A stretch of DNA of 64,000 nt from PHAA01 sp964494735. GTDB lineage: Bacteria; Bacillota; Syntrophomonadia; Syntrophomonadales; Syntrophomonadaceae. Shown in pieces: positions 15,261 to 24,663 of this stretch (positions are counted from its first letter, which is position 1; every line of letters starts with the position of its first letter). The notes under the pieces were generated by a model. The model made no database searches. It saw only the letters and a list, made by a program, of their open reading frames with translations, and was not told the origin of the DNA. The stretch is from NCBI GenBank assembly GCA_964494735.1, contig CAZBSD010000001.1, positions 93,673 to 157,672 of the forward strand, written 5' to 3'. The translations under genes were made by a program, and so were the position numbers.

Positions 15261-16571
15261 CTATAACTTTTCCAATATTTTAACTAATTCTTTACTGCCA
15301 ACTTCTTCAAGATCATACCTTACCCGGACGGCTGGTTTTTCTAATTTCATAATTCTCCTCAGATCGATAGGGGTACCGATTACGACCAGCTCCGCCGGGG
15401 AATCATTGATAGTCTTCTGCAACTCCTCGATCTGGGTCTGGCCATAACCCATGGCCGGCAGCAGGCGGGACAGATGATTATATTTGGCAAAGGTAGCTTT
15501 GATAGTGCCCACCGCATAGGGGCGAGGATCTATAAGTTCTGCCGCACCCAACTTTTCGGCCGCAATCACACCCGCCCCATAGGCCATGTCACCATGGGTA
15601 AGAGTAGGCCCATCCTCGATCACAAGGACCTTTTTGCCGGCTATCGATTCCGGATCGTCGATTGTCAAGGGGGAGTTGGCCATGATTATCCTGGCCTTGG
15701 GATTGATGGCCGCTATAGTGCTTCTAACCTTCTCCACTTCCAATGGGTCGGCAGAATCGATCTTGTTGATGATTGCCACATCAGCCATCCTCAGGTTCGT
15801 TTCCCCGGGATGGAAGGTAGTCTCGTGACCGGCTCGATGCGGATCAACCACTACGATATGCAGGTCGGCATTATAGAAGGGCAGGTCATTGTTGCCGCCA
15901 TCCCATAGTATCACATCTGCTTCTTTCTCTGCCTGCTCCAGGATGGCTTGATAGTCGACCCCGGCAAATACCACCATGCCGTTGTCGATGTGGGGCTCAA
16001 ATTCCTCTCGCTCTTCGATGGTACATTTAAACTTGTCCAGATCTTCATAACTGCCAAATCTCATGGCCACCTGTTCTTCGAGATTGCCATAGGGCATCGG
16101 ATGCCTGATTATTGCCACCCTTTTACCTTTTTCGGCCAGGGTCTTGGCTACATAGCGGGTAGTCTGGCTCTTGCCGCTGCCGGTCCTGACCGCCGTGACT
16201 GCCACCACTTTGACTTTGGATTTTATCATGGTATTATCCGGTCCCATCAGGCGGAAATCGGCACCGCAGCCCAATACTTGCGAGGCTTTGTGCATCACAT
16301 ATTCATGGGAAACATCACTATAGGCAAATACTACCTGGTCAGCCTGGTATTTCTTTATCAGATTGGCCAACTCTTCTTCAGGATATATAGGTATACCTTC
16401 GGGATAATTCTCTCCGGCGATACTGGCCGGGTATACCCTCCCCTCGATATCCGGTATCTGGGTGGCAGTAAAGGCCACAACCTCATATTCATCGTTGTTG
16501 CGGAAATAAGTATTGAAGTTGTGAAAATCCCGGCCTGCCGCCCCCATGATAATTACGCGCTCTTTTTTCAA
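15261..16571 (-). CDS. Cyclic 2,3-diphosphoglycerate synthetase-like P-loop protein
   Basis: A 436-residue protein resembling archaeal cyclic 2,3-diphosphoglycerate synthetase and annotated in bacteria as such or as a GTPase. Residues 1-115 form a Rossmann-like domain (VIIMGAAGRDFHNFN) and the P-loop is RTGSGKS (129-135), with WDGGNND and INKIDSAD motifs later. Its place between argF-GNAT and argG is not explained by known arginine steps; an accessory or signalling role is possible. The start overlaps the GNAT stop by 4 bases (ATGA), so translation is coupled. Function in bacteria is not established to my knowledge. Confidence 0.75.
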   Translation of the reverse strand: MKKERVIIMGAAGRDFHNFNTYFRNNDEYEVVAFTATQIPDIEGRVYPASIAGENYPEGIPIYPEEELANLIKKYQADQVVFAYSDVSHEYVMHKASQVLGCGADFRLMGPDNTMIKSKVKVVAVTAVRTGSGKSQTTRYVAKTLAEKGKRVAIIRHPMPYGNLEEQVAMRFGSYEDLDKFKCTIEEREEFEPHIDNGMVVFAGVDYQAILEQAEKEADVILWDGGNNDLPFYNADLHIVVVDPHRAGHETTFHPGETNLRMADVAIINKIDSADPLEVEKVRSTIAAINPKARIIMANSPLTIDDPESIAGKKVLVIEDGPTLTHGDMAYGAGVIAAEKLGAAELIDPRPYAVGTIKATFAKYNHLSRLLPAMGYGQTQIEELQKTINDSPAELVVIGTPIDLRRIMKLEKPAVRVRYDLEEVGSKELVKILEKL

Positions 16572-17020
16572 CCTTCATGCTCCTTCGCTCTAAATTTTCC
16601 AGTATTAAATGAGAATATCTCAATATCCTTGCGGATATGCCAACCCTGTTTTTCATAAAAGACTATAGCGCCTGGATTGTCCTTAAAAACGAAAAGGTGG
16701 ATTTTTTCTGCCTGCAATGCCTGCAACCGGGTTATTACTTCCCGCAGTATCTGGCTTGCATAACCCCTGCGCTGAAAATCGCGGTGTACGACCAGATGAT
16801 AGATATAACCGCGGCGACCGTCAAAACCTCCTAAAACTGTGCCGATGATCGAGTTGTCATATTTCATCAGCAGACAGGTGGAGGGGTTTCTTTGCATGAA
16901 AGCCGCTAAAGATATATCATCATCACCGGGACCTACTCCCAAGCCAGGGGTAGCTCTCCACAATTCCTGCATGGAAGGTATGTCGATCATCTGAGCCGTT
17001 TCGATGTTCAACTCTGACAT
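16568..17020 (-). CDS. GNAT-family N-acetyltransferase
   Basis: A 150-residue GNAT domain protein. The acetyl-CoA motif A is HLVVHRDFQRRGYASQIL (about 76-93), followed by the C-terminal NPGAIVFYEKQGW segment. It starts 3 bases after argF and overlaps the next gene by 4 bases, so it is part of the arg operon. Glutamate acetylation is normally done here by ArgJ, so this enzyme could be an alternative N-acetylglutamate synthase or act on something else; the sequence alone does not decide. Confidence 0.75.
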   Translation of the reverse strand: MSELNIETAQMIDIPSMQELWRATPGLGVGPGDDDISLAAFMQRNPSTCLLMKYDNSIIGTVLGGFDGRRGYIYHLVVHRDFQRRGYASQILREVITRLQALQAEKIHLFVFKDNPGAIVFYEKQGWHIRKDIEIFSFNTGKFRAKEHEG

Positions 17021-17023
17021 ATT

Positions 17024-17962
17024 TTACATTGTCACGGCCATGATGGCCTTGTGGGCATGGAGACGGTTTTCCGATTCATCGAAGACCACGGATTGAGGTC
17101 CGTCCATTACCTGATCGGTTATCTCCTTGCCCCGCTTGGCTGGCAGGCAATGCATGACGATTGCACCGGGGTTGGCTCCCTCCAGCAGGGCCTGGTTGAC
17201 CTGGTAGACAAGAAACTTCTTCTCCTTCTCGGCTGCCTCATCTTCCTGGCCCATGCTGGCCCATACATCGGTGTAGATGACGTCGGCTCCCTTTACCGCA
17301 TCCCATGGGTTCTCCAGAACCTCCAGGCGGGCCCCGCTGGCCTGGGCGTCCTGACGGGCCAGTTCCAATACCTGGACATCGGGTTTAAATCCGGACGGGC
17401 AGGCAATAACCATATCCATACCCACCTTGGCGCATCCGTACAGCAGTTCATGGGCAACGTTATTGCCGTCACCGATGAAGGCCAGTTTTAATCCCTGCAG
17501 GACACCTTTATGCTCCTGCACCGTCATCAGGTCTCCGATGACCTGAGTAGGATGGAGCAGGTCGGTCAGGCCATTGATGACCGGAACGGAAGCCCATTGG
17601 GCCAGTTCCAGCACCTCATCATGGGCGAAGGTCCTGATCATTATCCCATCCAGCATCCGCGACAACACCAGGGCCGTATCCTTTACCGTCTCACCCCGCC
17701 CCAACTGTATATCCTTAGGACTAAGAAACAATGCATGCCCGCCCAGTTGGTACATCCCCACCTCAAACGCCACCCGGGTACGGGTGGAAGACTTCTGGAA
17801 GATCATCCCCAATGTCTTGCCGGCTAGCAGCGGGTGAGGGATACCCTCTTTTTGCATCCGTTTCAATTCCAGGCCTACTTGCAATATGTAACCGACCTCG
17901 TCAGCATTGTAATCATGGATACTAATGAAGTCCCTGCCTCTAAGTCTATCGCTGACCTGCAT
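17024..17962 (-). CDS. argF: Ornithine carbamoyltransferase
   Basis: 312 residues, full length. It makes citrulline from ornithine and carbamoyl phosphate. The carbamoyl phosphate site STRTR (59-63), HPTQ motif near residue 136 and ornithine-loop HCLPAKRG near residue 271 are all present. It lies between argD and the GNAT gene in the arg operon. The anabolic role is inferred from context. Confidence 0.95.
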   Translation of the reverse strand: MQVSDRLRGRDFISIHDYNADEVGYILQVGLELKRMQKEGIPHPLLAGKTLGMIFQKSSTRTRVAFEVGMYQLGGHALFLSPKDIQLGRGETVKDTALVLSRMLDGIMIRTFAHDEVLELAQWASVPVINGLTDLLHPTQVIGDLMTVQEHKGVLQGLKLAFIGDGNNVAHELLYGCAKVGMDMVIACPSGFKPDVQVLELARQDAQASGARLEVLENPWDAVKGADVIYTDVWASMGQEDEAAEKEKKFLVYQVNQALLEGANPGAIVMHCLPAKRGKEITDQVMDGPQSVVFDESENRLHAHKAIMAVTM

Positions 17963-17989
17963 ATTCCGCCCACCCTTTCGATTAATTAT

Positions 17990-19177
17990 TTATCGCCATT
18001 CGCTCAGGGCGGCCGTTACAATAGCCAATGCCTGATCGACTTCCTCACGGTTTATATTCAGGGGTGGTACGAACCGCAGCACCTTGCCCCCGGCTCCGAT
18101 CAATAGAAGGCCCATTTGCATACAGATCGCAACCAGGTCCTTGATTTCCCGATTGAACTCGATACCCAGCATCAGGCCTTTACCCCTGACTTCTATTATA
18201 CGACTATCTTCGACTTTGTTAAGTCCCTGGCGCAGATAAGCCCCCATCTGCTGGATGTTCACCATGAACTCACCTGCGCTGATGGTGTCGACCACATAGT
18301 TGGCTACCGCCGCAGCTAGAGGCGTTCCACCGAAGGTGGAGGCATGATCCCCAGGGGCAAATCCCGATGCCGCCCGGTCACTGGCCAGCATGGCTCCCAT
18401 AGGAAATCCCCCGCCCAGCCCTTTAGCCAGGGTCACGATGTCAGGGATTACTCCATAAGACTGGTAGGCGAAGAAGGTCCCGGTGCGCCCCATCCCGCTT
18501 TGCACCTCGTCAAATATCAACAGGATATCTTGCTCATCACATATAGCCCGGATAGCGGCCAGAAATTCAGGCTGGGCCGGGTGTATACCTCCCTCGCCCT
18601 GTACCGGTTCCATCATGATGGCCGCGGTTTTTGGGCTGATCAACCGGCGTACTGAGTCCAGGTCATTGTAATCGGCATAGACGAATCCTTCCGGCAGGGG
18701 CGCGAAACCCTCCTGGTATTTCTTCTGGCCGGTGGCGGTGACGGTAGCCAGGGTACGGCCATGGAACGAATCGTTGAAAACTATGAATTGATGGCGGTGG
18801 GAGTGGCCCAACCGATAATGGTACTTGCGCGCCAGCTTGAGAGCCGCTTCGTTAGCCTCCGCCCCGCTGTTGCAGAAGAAAGCCTTCCCCAGTCCGGATA
18901 GTTTGACCAGTTTCTCGGCCAGGTCCACCTGGGGCTGGGTCCAATATAGGTTGGAAACATGCCAAAGCTGGGCCGCTTGCTTATTGAGGGCAGCCTGCAG
19001 ACCCGCATCGCAATGGCCCAGCACACAGACCGCTATCCCCCCCAGGAAATCCAAGTATTGTTTGCCATCGGCGTCCCATACATAGGAGCCCGAACCCCGC
19101 ATCAGGGCGATGGGAAACCGGCTGTAAGTGTTCATTATAAATTGTTGGCCCTGTTCCATGATTGATTGATTGGACAT
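17990..19177 (-). CDS. argD: Acetylornithine aminotransferase
   Basis: 395 residues, full length. A fold-type I PLP enzyme that transfers an amino group to N-acetylglutamate semialdehyde. The PLP-binding Lys is K252 in TLAKGLGGG; D223 in IFDEVQSGMGRTG contacts the cofactor ring. It is preceded by argB with 33 bases between, and its ATG follows GGAAAGGAGAACGT. The succinyl-DAP reaction is also possible in this family. Confidence 0.93.
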   Translation of the reverse strand: MSNQSIMEQGQQFIMNTYSRFPIALMRGSGSYVWDADGKQYLDFLGGIAVCVLGHCDAGLQAALNKQAAQLWHVSNLYWTQPQVDLAEKLVKLSGLGKAFFCNSGAEANEAALKLARKYHYRLGHSHRHQFIVFNDSFHGRTLATVTATGQKKYQEGFAPLPEGFVYADYNDLDSVRRLISPKTAAIMMEPVQGEGGIHPAQPEFLAAIRAICDEQDILLIFDEVQSGMGRTGTFFAYQSYGVIPDIVTLAKGLGGGFPMGAMLASDRAASGFAPGDHASTFGGTPLAAAVANYVVDTISAGEFMVNIQQMGAYLRQGLNKVEDSRIIEVRGKGLMLGIEFNREIKDLVAICMQMGLLLIGAGGKVLRFVPPLNINREEVDQALAIVTAALSEWR

Positions 19178-19210
19178 GGTACGTTCTCCTTTCCGGCCCA
19201 GGTGTCACCA

Positions 19211-20068
19211 TCACCAGGTGACCATGGTGCCTACCCCTTCTTTGGTGAATATCTCTAATAGTATCGAGTGAGGAACCCGTCCGTCAATTATATGGGTGCG
19301 GCCCACCCCACCCTGCACAGCTTCCACGCAGCATTGCACCTTGGGTATCATTCCCCCGGCGATCACCCCGCTCTTGACGAAGTTTGGAACCTCGCCCACT
19401 TTTAGCACTGATATGAGGCTGTCCGGATCTTTGGCGTCCATCAACAATCCCGGAACATCAGTCAGCAGCACCAGTTTATCAGCTTTCATGGCCACTGCTA
19501 TAGCCGCTGCAACTAAATCGGCATTAATATTGTAGCTCTGCTGTTGTGAGTCCACCCCGATAGGCGCGATAACCGGGATGTATCCGTTTTCTATTACCGT
19601 CTCTATGATCTCAGGATTGACATTTTTGACTTCTCCTACAAATCCCATCGCCCCGCTGACGTCGGCAAAGTCGGCCTCGATCAGCCCGCCGTCCTTGCCT
19701 GACATGCCGATAGCCTTGCCCCCGCTGGCATTTAGCCCGCTCACTATTTCCTTGTTGACTTTGCCGCCCAGCACCATCTCCACCACTTCCATAGTATCGG
19801 CATCGGTCACCCGCAGACCGTTGATGAAGCTGCTCTCGATGTCCAAACGCTTAAGCATGGCGTTTATCTCCGGGCCTCCCCCGTGCACCACGATGGGGTG
19901 CATGCCTACATATTTCATGAGGACGATATCCTGCATCACCTTCTGCTTCAGACAGTCATCGGTCATGGCGGCTCCGCCATACTTGATAACCACCCGTTTA
20001 CCGTAAAACTGCTTAATATATGGTAAAGCCTCGACCAGTATCTCCGCTTTTTCCAGAGCTGATTTCAT
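19211..20068 (-). CDS. argB: Acetylglutamate kinase
   Basis: 285 residues, full length. It phosphorylates N-acetylglutamate, the usual control step. The phosphate site VIKYGGAA (27-34, K29) and VVHGGGPEI (about 60-68) are intact. The N-terminal helix MKSALEKAEILVEALPYIKQF resembles that of arginine-inhibited hexameric enzymes, so feedback inhibition is likely; this is inference from family knowledge. It lies between argJ and argD. Confidence 0.94.
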   Translation of the reverse strand: MKSALEKAEILVEALPYIKQFYGKRVVIKYGGAAMTDDCLKQKVMQDIVLMKYVGMHPIVVHGGGPEINAMLKRLDIESSFINGLRVTDADTMEVVEMVLGGKVNKEIVSGLNASGGKAIGMSGKDGGLIEADFADVSGAMGFVGEVKNVNPEIIETVIENGYIPVIAPIGVDSQQQSYNINADLVAAAIAVAMKADKLVLLTDVPGLLMDAKDPDSLISVLKVGEVPNFVKSGVIAGGMIPKVQCCVEAVQGGVGRTHIIDGRVPHSILLEIFTKEGVGTMVTW

Positions 20069-20142
20069 TTAGATTCCCTCCGCTTTACTCGACTTTTTAT
20101 TACCATGATTGACGCCTGGCCCAATCGCTGCTCACCTGAATC

Positions 20143-21348
20143 CTAGGTTCGGTAGGCGGCATTGATGCGCACATAATCATAGGTGAGGTCGCAGCCCCAG
20201 GCAGTTGCATGCTCTTGGCCGGCTTTCATGTCCAGTTTGATAACCACCGGATCCTGCTGCAGCTGCTGGCGAACCTGGTCCTCGTCAAAGTCCAGACCCT
20301 TACCGTCGGCGGCCATCTGCTGGTCGCCCAGATAAATATCGACTGTGCCCGGATCGAAACAGGCGCCGGAATAACCGGCTGCGGCCAAAATACGTCCCCA
20401 GTTGGCATCTTCGCCGAAGACAGCCGCCTTGGTCAGGTTGGAGGAAGTTATGGAACGAGCCACGGTGCGGGCAGTTGCGTGGCTGTCTGCGTTCACTACC
20501 TGCACTTCTATAAGCCGGGTAGCCCCCTCACCATCACGAGCGATCATCTTGGCCAAGCTGGTGGCAACATAGTCCAAAGCTACCTGAAAGGCCTTGCCCG
20601 CTGCGCTGTCGGGGCTGTCTATACACTCGTTGCCGGCCAGGCCGTTGGCCAGTATCAACACCATATCATTGGTTGAAGTATCCCGGTCGACACTTATCAT
20701 ATTAAAGGACTGGCTGGTCGTCTTGACCAGCATCTTATGCAGACACGGGCTGCTGATTGCAGCGTCGGTGGTGATGAAACTGAGCATGGTAGCCATATTG
20801 GGATGGATCATGCCCGATCCCTTGGCCATGGCCCCGATGCGTACCCGGTGTCCTTCTATCTCAATCTCTACCGCTATCTCCTTGCTGACCAGATCAGTAG
20901 TCATTATTGCTTGGGCGGCATTGTTGGCACCTTGGCTTGATAGTCCGGCGGCAACCGCGCGAATGCCCTGCTCGATTCGGTCCATGGGCATAGCCACCCC
21001 GATTACTCCGGTGGATGCTATCAGTACATCATGGGGATCGATACCCAGCAACTCCCCTGTCAAGCGAGCCATCTCGATGGTATCATCCCAACCTGGCTGA
21101 CCGGTGCAGGCATTGGCATTACCGCTGTTGGCAACGATGGCCTGGGCGGTGCCGTTCTCCAGATGGGCGCGGTCGATGTCTATACAAGCGGCTCGTACGA
21201 TGTTGGTAGTAAAAACCCCTGCCGCTTGGGCCGGATGGGTAGAACAGATGATAGCCACGTCCTTTTTATCCGGTTTTTTTATGACTGCCTCTACACCCTG
21301 GGCCAAAAAGCCGCTGGGGGCGGTAACCGAACCTTCTATTATCTTCAT
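20143..21348 (-). CDS. argJ: Bifunctional glutamate N-acetyltransferase/ornithine acetyltransferase
   Basis: 401 residues, full length. It recycles the acetyl group from acetylornithine to glutamate and can also use acetyl-CoA in the bifunctional type. The self-cleavage site is visible as ATML with Thr187 as the new N-terminal nucleophile, after KGSGMIHPN. Its presence explains why no argA or argE is seen in the cluster. It lies 67 bases after argC. Confidence 0.95.
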   Translation of the reverse strand: MKIIEGSVTAPSGFLAQGVEAVIKKPDKKDVAIICSTHPAQAAGVFTTNIVRAACIDIDRAHLENGTAQAIVANSGNANACTGQPGWDDTIEMARLTGELLGIDPHDVLIASTGVIGVAMPMDRIEQGIRAVAAGLSSQGANNAAQAIMTTDLVSKEIAVEIEIEGHRVRIGAMAKGSGMIHPNMATMLSFITTDAAISSPCLHKMLVKTTSQSFNMISVDRDTSTNDMVLILANGLAGNECIDSPDSAAGKAFQVALDYVATSLAKMIARDGEGATRLIEVQVVNADSHATARTVARSITSSNLTKAAVFGEDANWGRILAAAGYSGACFDPGTVDIYLGDQQMAADGKGLDFDEDQVRQQLQQDPVVIKLDMKAGQEHATAWGCDLTYDYVRINAAYRT

Positions 21349-21415
21349 ATACCTTATCCTCTCTATCGCATAAATAATTGCATATCAATCCTTTGCGCTT
21401 TAAGTTGCGCCTTTA

Positions 21416-22453
21416 TTACGGGTGAACCCCGGCAAATCTCAACCCCTGGGTCTCCTCCAGTCCCAACATAAGGTTGAGGTTCTGGATGGCCTGCCCGGAA
21501 GCGCCCTTGCAAAGGTTGTCGAGAGCTGATACCACTATCACCTGTCCAGACTGGTCATCGGCGTAAATCCCGATCTGCACCAGGTTGCTGCCGTAAACCC
21601 ATTTGGTACTGGGAAATATTCCGGGCGGCAGGATATCGACGAAATATTCGTCCTGGTATTTGCGCTCCAGTACTTCCCTGACTTGGGCTGCTGCGGCCCC
21701 CTCTTTCAGTTGGGCGTAGCAAGTACTTAGTATCCCTCGGTTCATAGGTACCAGATGGGGGGTGAAGATCATCTTCACTGTTTCCCCGGCGGCAAAACCA
21801 AGTTCCTGGGCGATCTCCGGACCATGCCGGTGGGTCCCTATTCCATAGGCTTTGAAACCTTCGTTGACCTCGCAGAAGTGAGAAGCCGCTTTTAGGGCTT
21901 TGCCAGCTCCGGAGACACCGCTCTTGGAATCCACTACGATACCGTGGCTCTCTATCACTCCGGCTTCCAACAGCGGAGCCAAGGGCAGGATCGCTGAAGT
22001 GGGAAAGCAACCGGGATTAGCAAGTACCTTTGTACCTCTGATTTGCTCCCGATATAATTCTGGAATACCGTAAACAGCGTCAGCCAACATCTCTGGTGCT
22101 GCGTGCACAGTCTCATAATATCTCTCATAGACAGCCACGTCTTTCAGCCGGAAATCGGCGCCCAGGTCTACACACTTGATTCCTGCCGCTGATAATTTCT
22201 TGACCATCGGTACCGACAAGCCATGCGGCAAGGCCATGAACACCGCATCGCACTGTTGTTTGAGAATGTCCAGATCAGTAGCCGTGCAGGTCAAATCGGT
22301 AAAAGGTCTTAAATGGGGGTAGATAGCAGCTATTGGGCTGCCTATATTTTCTGTGGAAGTGATTGCTACCGCCTGCAACTCTTCATGGCCAGCCATTAGC
22401 CTCAACAACTCAGCAGCCGTATAACCGTCACCAATGATCCCCACTCTGTACAT
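21416..22453 (-). CDS. argC: N-acetyl-gamma-glutamyl-phosphate reductase
   Basis: 345 residues, full length. It reduces N-acetylglutamyl phosphate with NADPH. The dinucleotide site is GIIGDGYTAAEL (5-16), and the catalytic Cys149 lies in NPGCFPTSA. It is the first gene of the arg operon, with a strong promoter 30-60 bases upstream and GGGGG near the start. Confidence 0.95.
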   Translation of the reverse strand: MYRVGIIGDGYTAAELLRLMAGHEELQAVAITSTENIGSPIAAIYPHLRPFTDLTCTATDLDILKQQCDAVFMALPHGLSVPMVKKLSAAGIKCVDLGADFRLKDVAVYERYYETVHAAPEMLADAVYGIPELYREQIRGTKVLANPGCFPTSAILPLAPLLEAGVIESHGIVVDSKSGVSGAGKALKAASHFCEVNEGFKAYGIGTHRHGPEIAQELGFAAGETVKMIFTPHLVPMNRGILSTCYAQLKEGAAAAQVREVLERKYQDEYFVDILPPGIFPSTKWVYGSNLVQIGIYADDQSGQVIVVSALDNLCKGASGQAIQNLNLMLGLEETQGLRFAGVHP

Positions 22454-22487
22454 GTCATTACCCCCTTATTCAAGTAGTGCGTTTGTA

Positions 22488-22516
22488 ATTATACATTTCA
22501 TTGTATATTTTTGCAA
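22488..22516 (-). promoter_or_regulatory. arg operon promoter
   Basis: On the minus strand TTGCAA (22511-22516) and a perfect TATAAT (22488-22493) are 17 bases apart, about 35 bases before argC. AT-rich sequence overlaps it, but I could not convince myself of a true ARG box. Confidence 0.7.
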
Positions 22517-22579
22517 CGCAAAATTCATTCCGGTATTACTGTTATTCCCAACCCCTTACCAAATAATTGCCCGGTGCGG

Positions 22580-22608
22580 TTGACAGCCCGCTACTTTGTT
22601 TTTAAAAT
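22580..22608 (+). promoter_or_regulatory. Promoter of the Rrf2 regulator gene
   Basis: TTGACA (22580-22585) and TAAAAT (22603-22608) are 17 bases apart, 35 bases before the ATG. It is divergent from the arg promoter, 64 bases away. Confidence 0.7.
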
Positions 22609-22642
22609 ATACTAAGAAGGTATAGTTTGGCGGAGGCGGTTC

Positions 22643-23047
22643 ATGAATATTAATCAGGCTACCGATTATGGATTCCGGGCGGTACTTTACCTGACCCAAA
22701 GGGACGGCGCAGAACTGGTAGATGCCCAGACCATTTCCGAGCATGAGGTCATCCCCATCCGTTTTCTGCTTAAGATCATGCCCAGCCTGATCAAGGCCGG
22801 TATCGTAAAATCACAACGCGGGGTGCGGGGCGGTTATGCTCTGGCGCGTTTGCCCCAGGATATCAGCCTATTGGATGTTGTCGAAGCCATCGAGGGCCCC
22901 ATACAGCTTAATCGCTGCCTGCAGGATGCGTCCTTGTGCAGCAAAAAGGCGGCTCCGGCCTGCAATGTTCACCAGGCGCTGCAAGATATTCAGGAACAGC
23001 TGGTGCTGGAATTGCGCCGCCGCAATTTTGCTGAACTGATAGATTGA
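22643..23047 (+). CDS. Rrf2-family regulator with three conserved Cys
   Basis: A 134-residue winged-helix protein of the Rrf2/IscR family. The DNA-binding part is residues 1-65 (TISEHEVIPIRFLLKIMPSLIKAGIVKSQRG). Three Cys at 92, 99 and 107 match the pattern that binds an Fe-S cluster in IscR/NsrR/RsrR-type members, so it likely senses Fe-S, oxygen or nitric oxide stress. The gene directly upstream of rubrerythrin, in the same direction, suggests control of oxidative stress defence. ATG follows GGCGGAGG. Confidence 0.82.
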   Translation: MNINQATDYGFRAVLYLTQRDGAELVDAQTISEHEVIPIRFLLKIMPSLIKAGIVKSQRGVRGGYALARLPQDISLLDVVEAIEGPIQLNRCLQDASLCSKKAAPACNVHQALQDIQEQLVLELRRRNFAELID

Positions 23048-23138
23048 AATCGGTGCGGCCTTCAACCCAGTAAACAGAATATCAGGGACCATCCAAAATT
23101 AAGGTTGCGATATTAAATCAATTTAAGGAGGAATAGTA

Positions 23139-23636
23139 ATGTCAACTATGGACAACCTGGCCGCTGCATTTGCAGGCGAATCCCAGGCCAACCGCAAGTA
23201 CCTGGCCTTTTCCCAGAAAGCGCAGAAGGACGGCTTCGAAAAGGTGAGCCGCCTGTTCAGTGTAGTGGCAGAAGCCGAGACCCTGCATGCCTTGAAACAC
23301 TTGGGAGTAATGAAGCAGATCAACAGCACCGCTGACAATCTCAAAGCATCGGTAGAAGGCGAACATCATGAATTTACTGAGATGTACCCCGCTTTCTTGG
23401 AGGAAGCGGAGAAGGAAGGCAATACCCAGGCCAAAATCTCCTTCCATTTTGCCAATGAGGTAGAGAAAGCCCATCACAAACTGTATGAAAAAGCATTAGC
23501 CGCTGTACTAAACAATCAGGACATGGATGTCGACAAGTTCTTCCTCTGCCCGGTCTGCGGCTACGTTGAGGAGAATGAGGCCCCGGGTCGCTGCCCGGTC
23601 TGCGGGGCCCCCGGCACCAGTTTCAGACAGTATTAA
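23139..23636 (+). CDS. Rubrerythrin
   Basis: A 165-residue rubrerythrin that reduces hydrogen peroxide in anaerobes. A four-helix diiron domain (1-130) carries the ExxH iron motifs, such as EAETLHALKH and EVEKAHH; the C-terminal rubredoxin domain has CPVCGY and CPVCGA. ATG follows AAGGAGG by 8 bases. It lies 91 bases after the Rrf2 gene and ends at a strong terminator. Confidence 0.93.
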   Translation: MSTMDNLAAAFAGESQANRKYLAFSQKAQKDGFEKVSRLFSVVAEAETLHALKHLGVMKQINSTADNLKASVEGEHHEFTEMYPAFLEEAEKEGNTQAKISFHFANEVEKAHHKLYEKALAAVLNNQDMDVDKFFLCPVCGYVEENEAPGRCPVCGAPGTSFRQY

Positions 23637-23684
23637 TTCTCTAGCTCAGTCGCGTTCCTAGCGCCATCAACAACCAAAAATACC

Positions 23685-23720
23685 ACAGGGGACTGATCAG
23701 ATAACCAGTCCCCTGTATTT
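23685..23720 (+). terminator. Terminator of rubrerythrin
   Basis: ACAGGGGACTG and CAGTCCCCTGT make a perfect 11-bp stem followed by ATTT, 48 bases after the stop. Confidence 0.75.
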
Positions 23721-23811
23721 CGGCAACAATTTCTGTTCCAGCCGTTTTTCTGATACGTCTGGTGCCAATGTTTTATTATGCCGCCCGGAAGCACTGGTCG
23801 AAATCCGCTCA

Positions 23812-24607
23812 TCACATCAACTGGCATCCCTCACAATAGTAGATACTGCCGCCCATATACGTTTCCTTTCTAAGGATGCCTCCGCAAACCGGGCAACTAT
23901 CTCCAGCGGTGAGCCTGCTGGCTTCGGTCTTGTAACCTCCAGCCTGGCCAAACAGGTCCTTCTCGGTATCCCGCCCTCCCCGTTCCGCCATCTCTGCCAG
24001 GGTGGACTTAAGCGTCAACCAGAGGGCATCTTTCTCCTCTCTGCTTAGGGTACGGATCTTGCGTTTAGGGTGGATACGGGCACGATAGAGGATATCCTGC
24101 AACACGCCGTTACCTAACCCAGGTATGCGCTGTTCGGTGGCCAACAGGCCCTTGACGCTGATCTTGGCCACTTCCGGCCCATCCAGCAAAGCCTGAAAAT
24201 AATCGCGGTCGAACTCAGGTTGCAGCGGGGAAGGTTTTTGCATGGCCATGCGGTAATACGGATTGTCGAAATCCCCGGCAGGGAAGCACCACAAACCTCC
24301 ATACATCTGCACCGTAGCACTTAGCGAGGTGCCATCCTCAAAATCCAGCAACAGCTGGTGTTTGTCCGGTTTCCCTGTCCCCAAATAACAGGCACGTACC
24401 GTCGGCTTGTATCTCCACCATACCCCCCCGGGCAGTCGCTCCGGCGATGGTCTGACCGATTAAAAGCCGTCGGTAAATCTCCGGTTCGCCGCTGAACCAC
24501 GCGAATTTGTGGGGAGTATGAGCGGCGGTCACTTCGATAATCCTCTTACCGGCCAGGGTCTCATTTATCTGCCGGGCCAGGACACTAGCCTCGGGAATCT
24601 CCAGCAT
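23812..24607 (-). pseudogene. Fpg/Nei-like DNA glycosylase homologue, frame-shifted
   Basis: Two frames of one gene. The N-terminal frame (24607 to about 24370) starts MLEIPEASVLARQINETL; the C-terminal frame (24384 to 23812) runs from KPDKHQLLLDFEDG to the zinc finger CPVCGG...YYCEGCQ. They meet at a GGGG near 24380, where removing one base joins them as FGTGKPDKH; family members I remember have a longer linker here, so a small deletion is also possible. The catalytic Pro2 of Fpg is replaced by Leu (MLEIPE), as in a known non-canonical Firmicute branch. Either a broken gene or a sequencing error. Confidence 0.7.
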
Positions 24608-24663
24608 TATTTTCCCTCCCTTTACCTTAAGGATATGCCATAGTCATCACTAGTTTCTTACAA

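Noticed and set aside
22454..22560. ArgR/AhrC operator in the argC upstream region
   Set aside because: AT-rich sequence overlaps the promoter, but no copy matched the ARG box well enough to claim.
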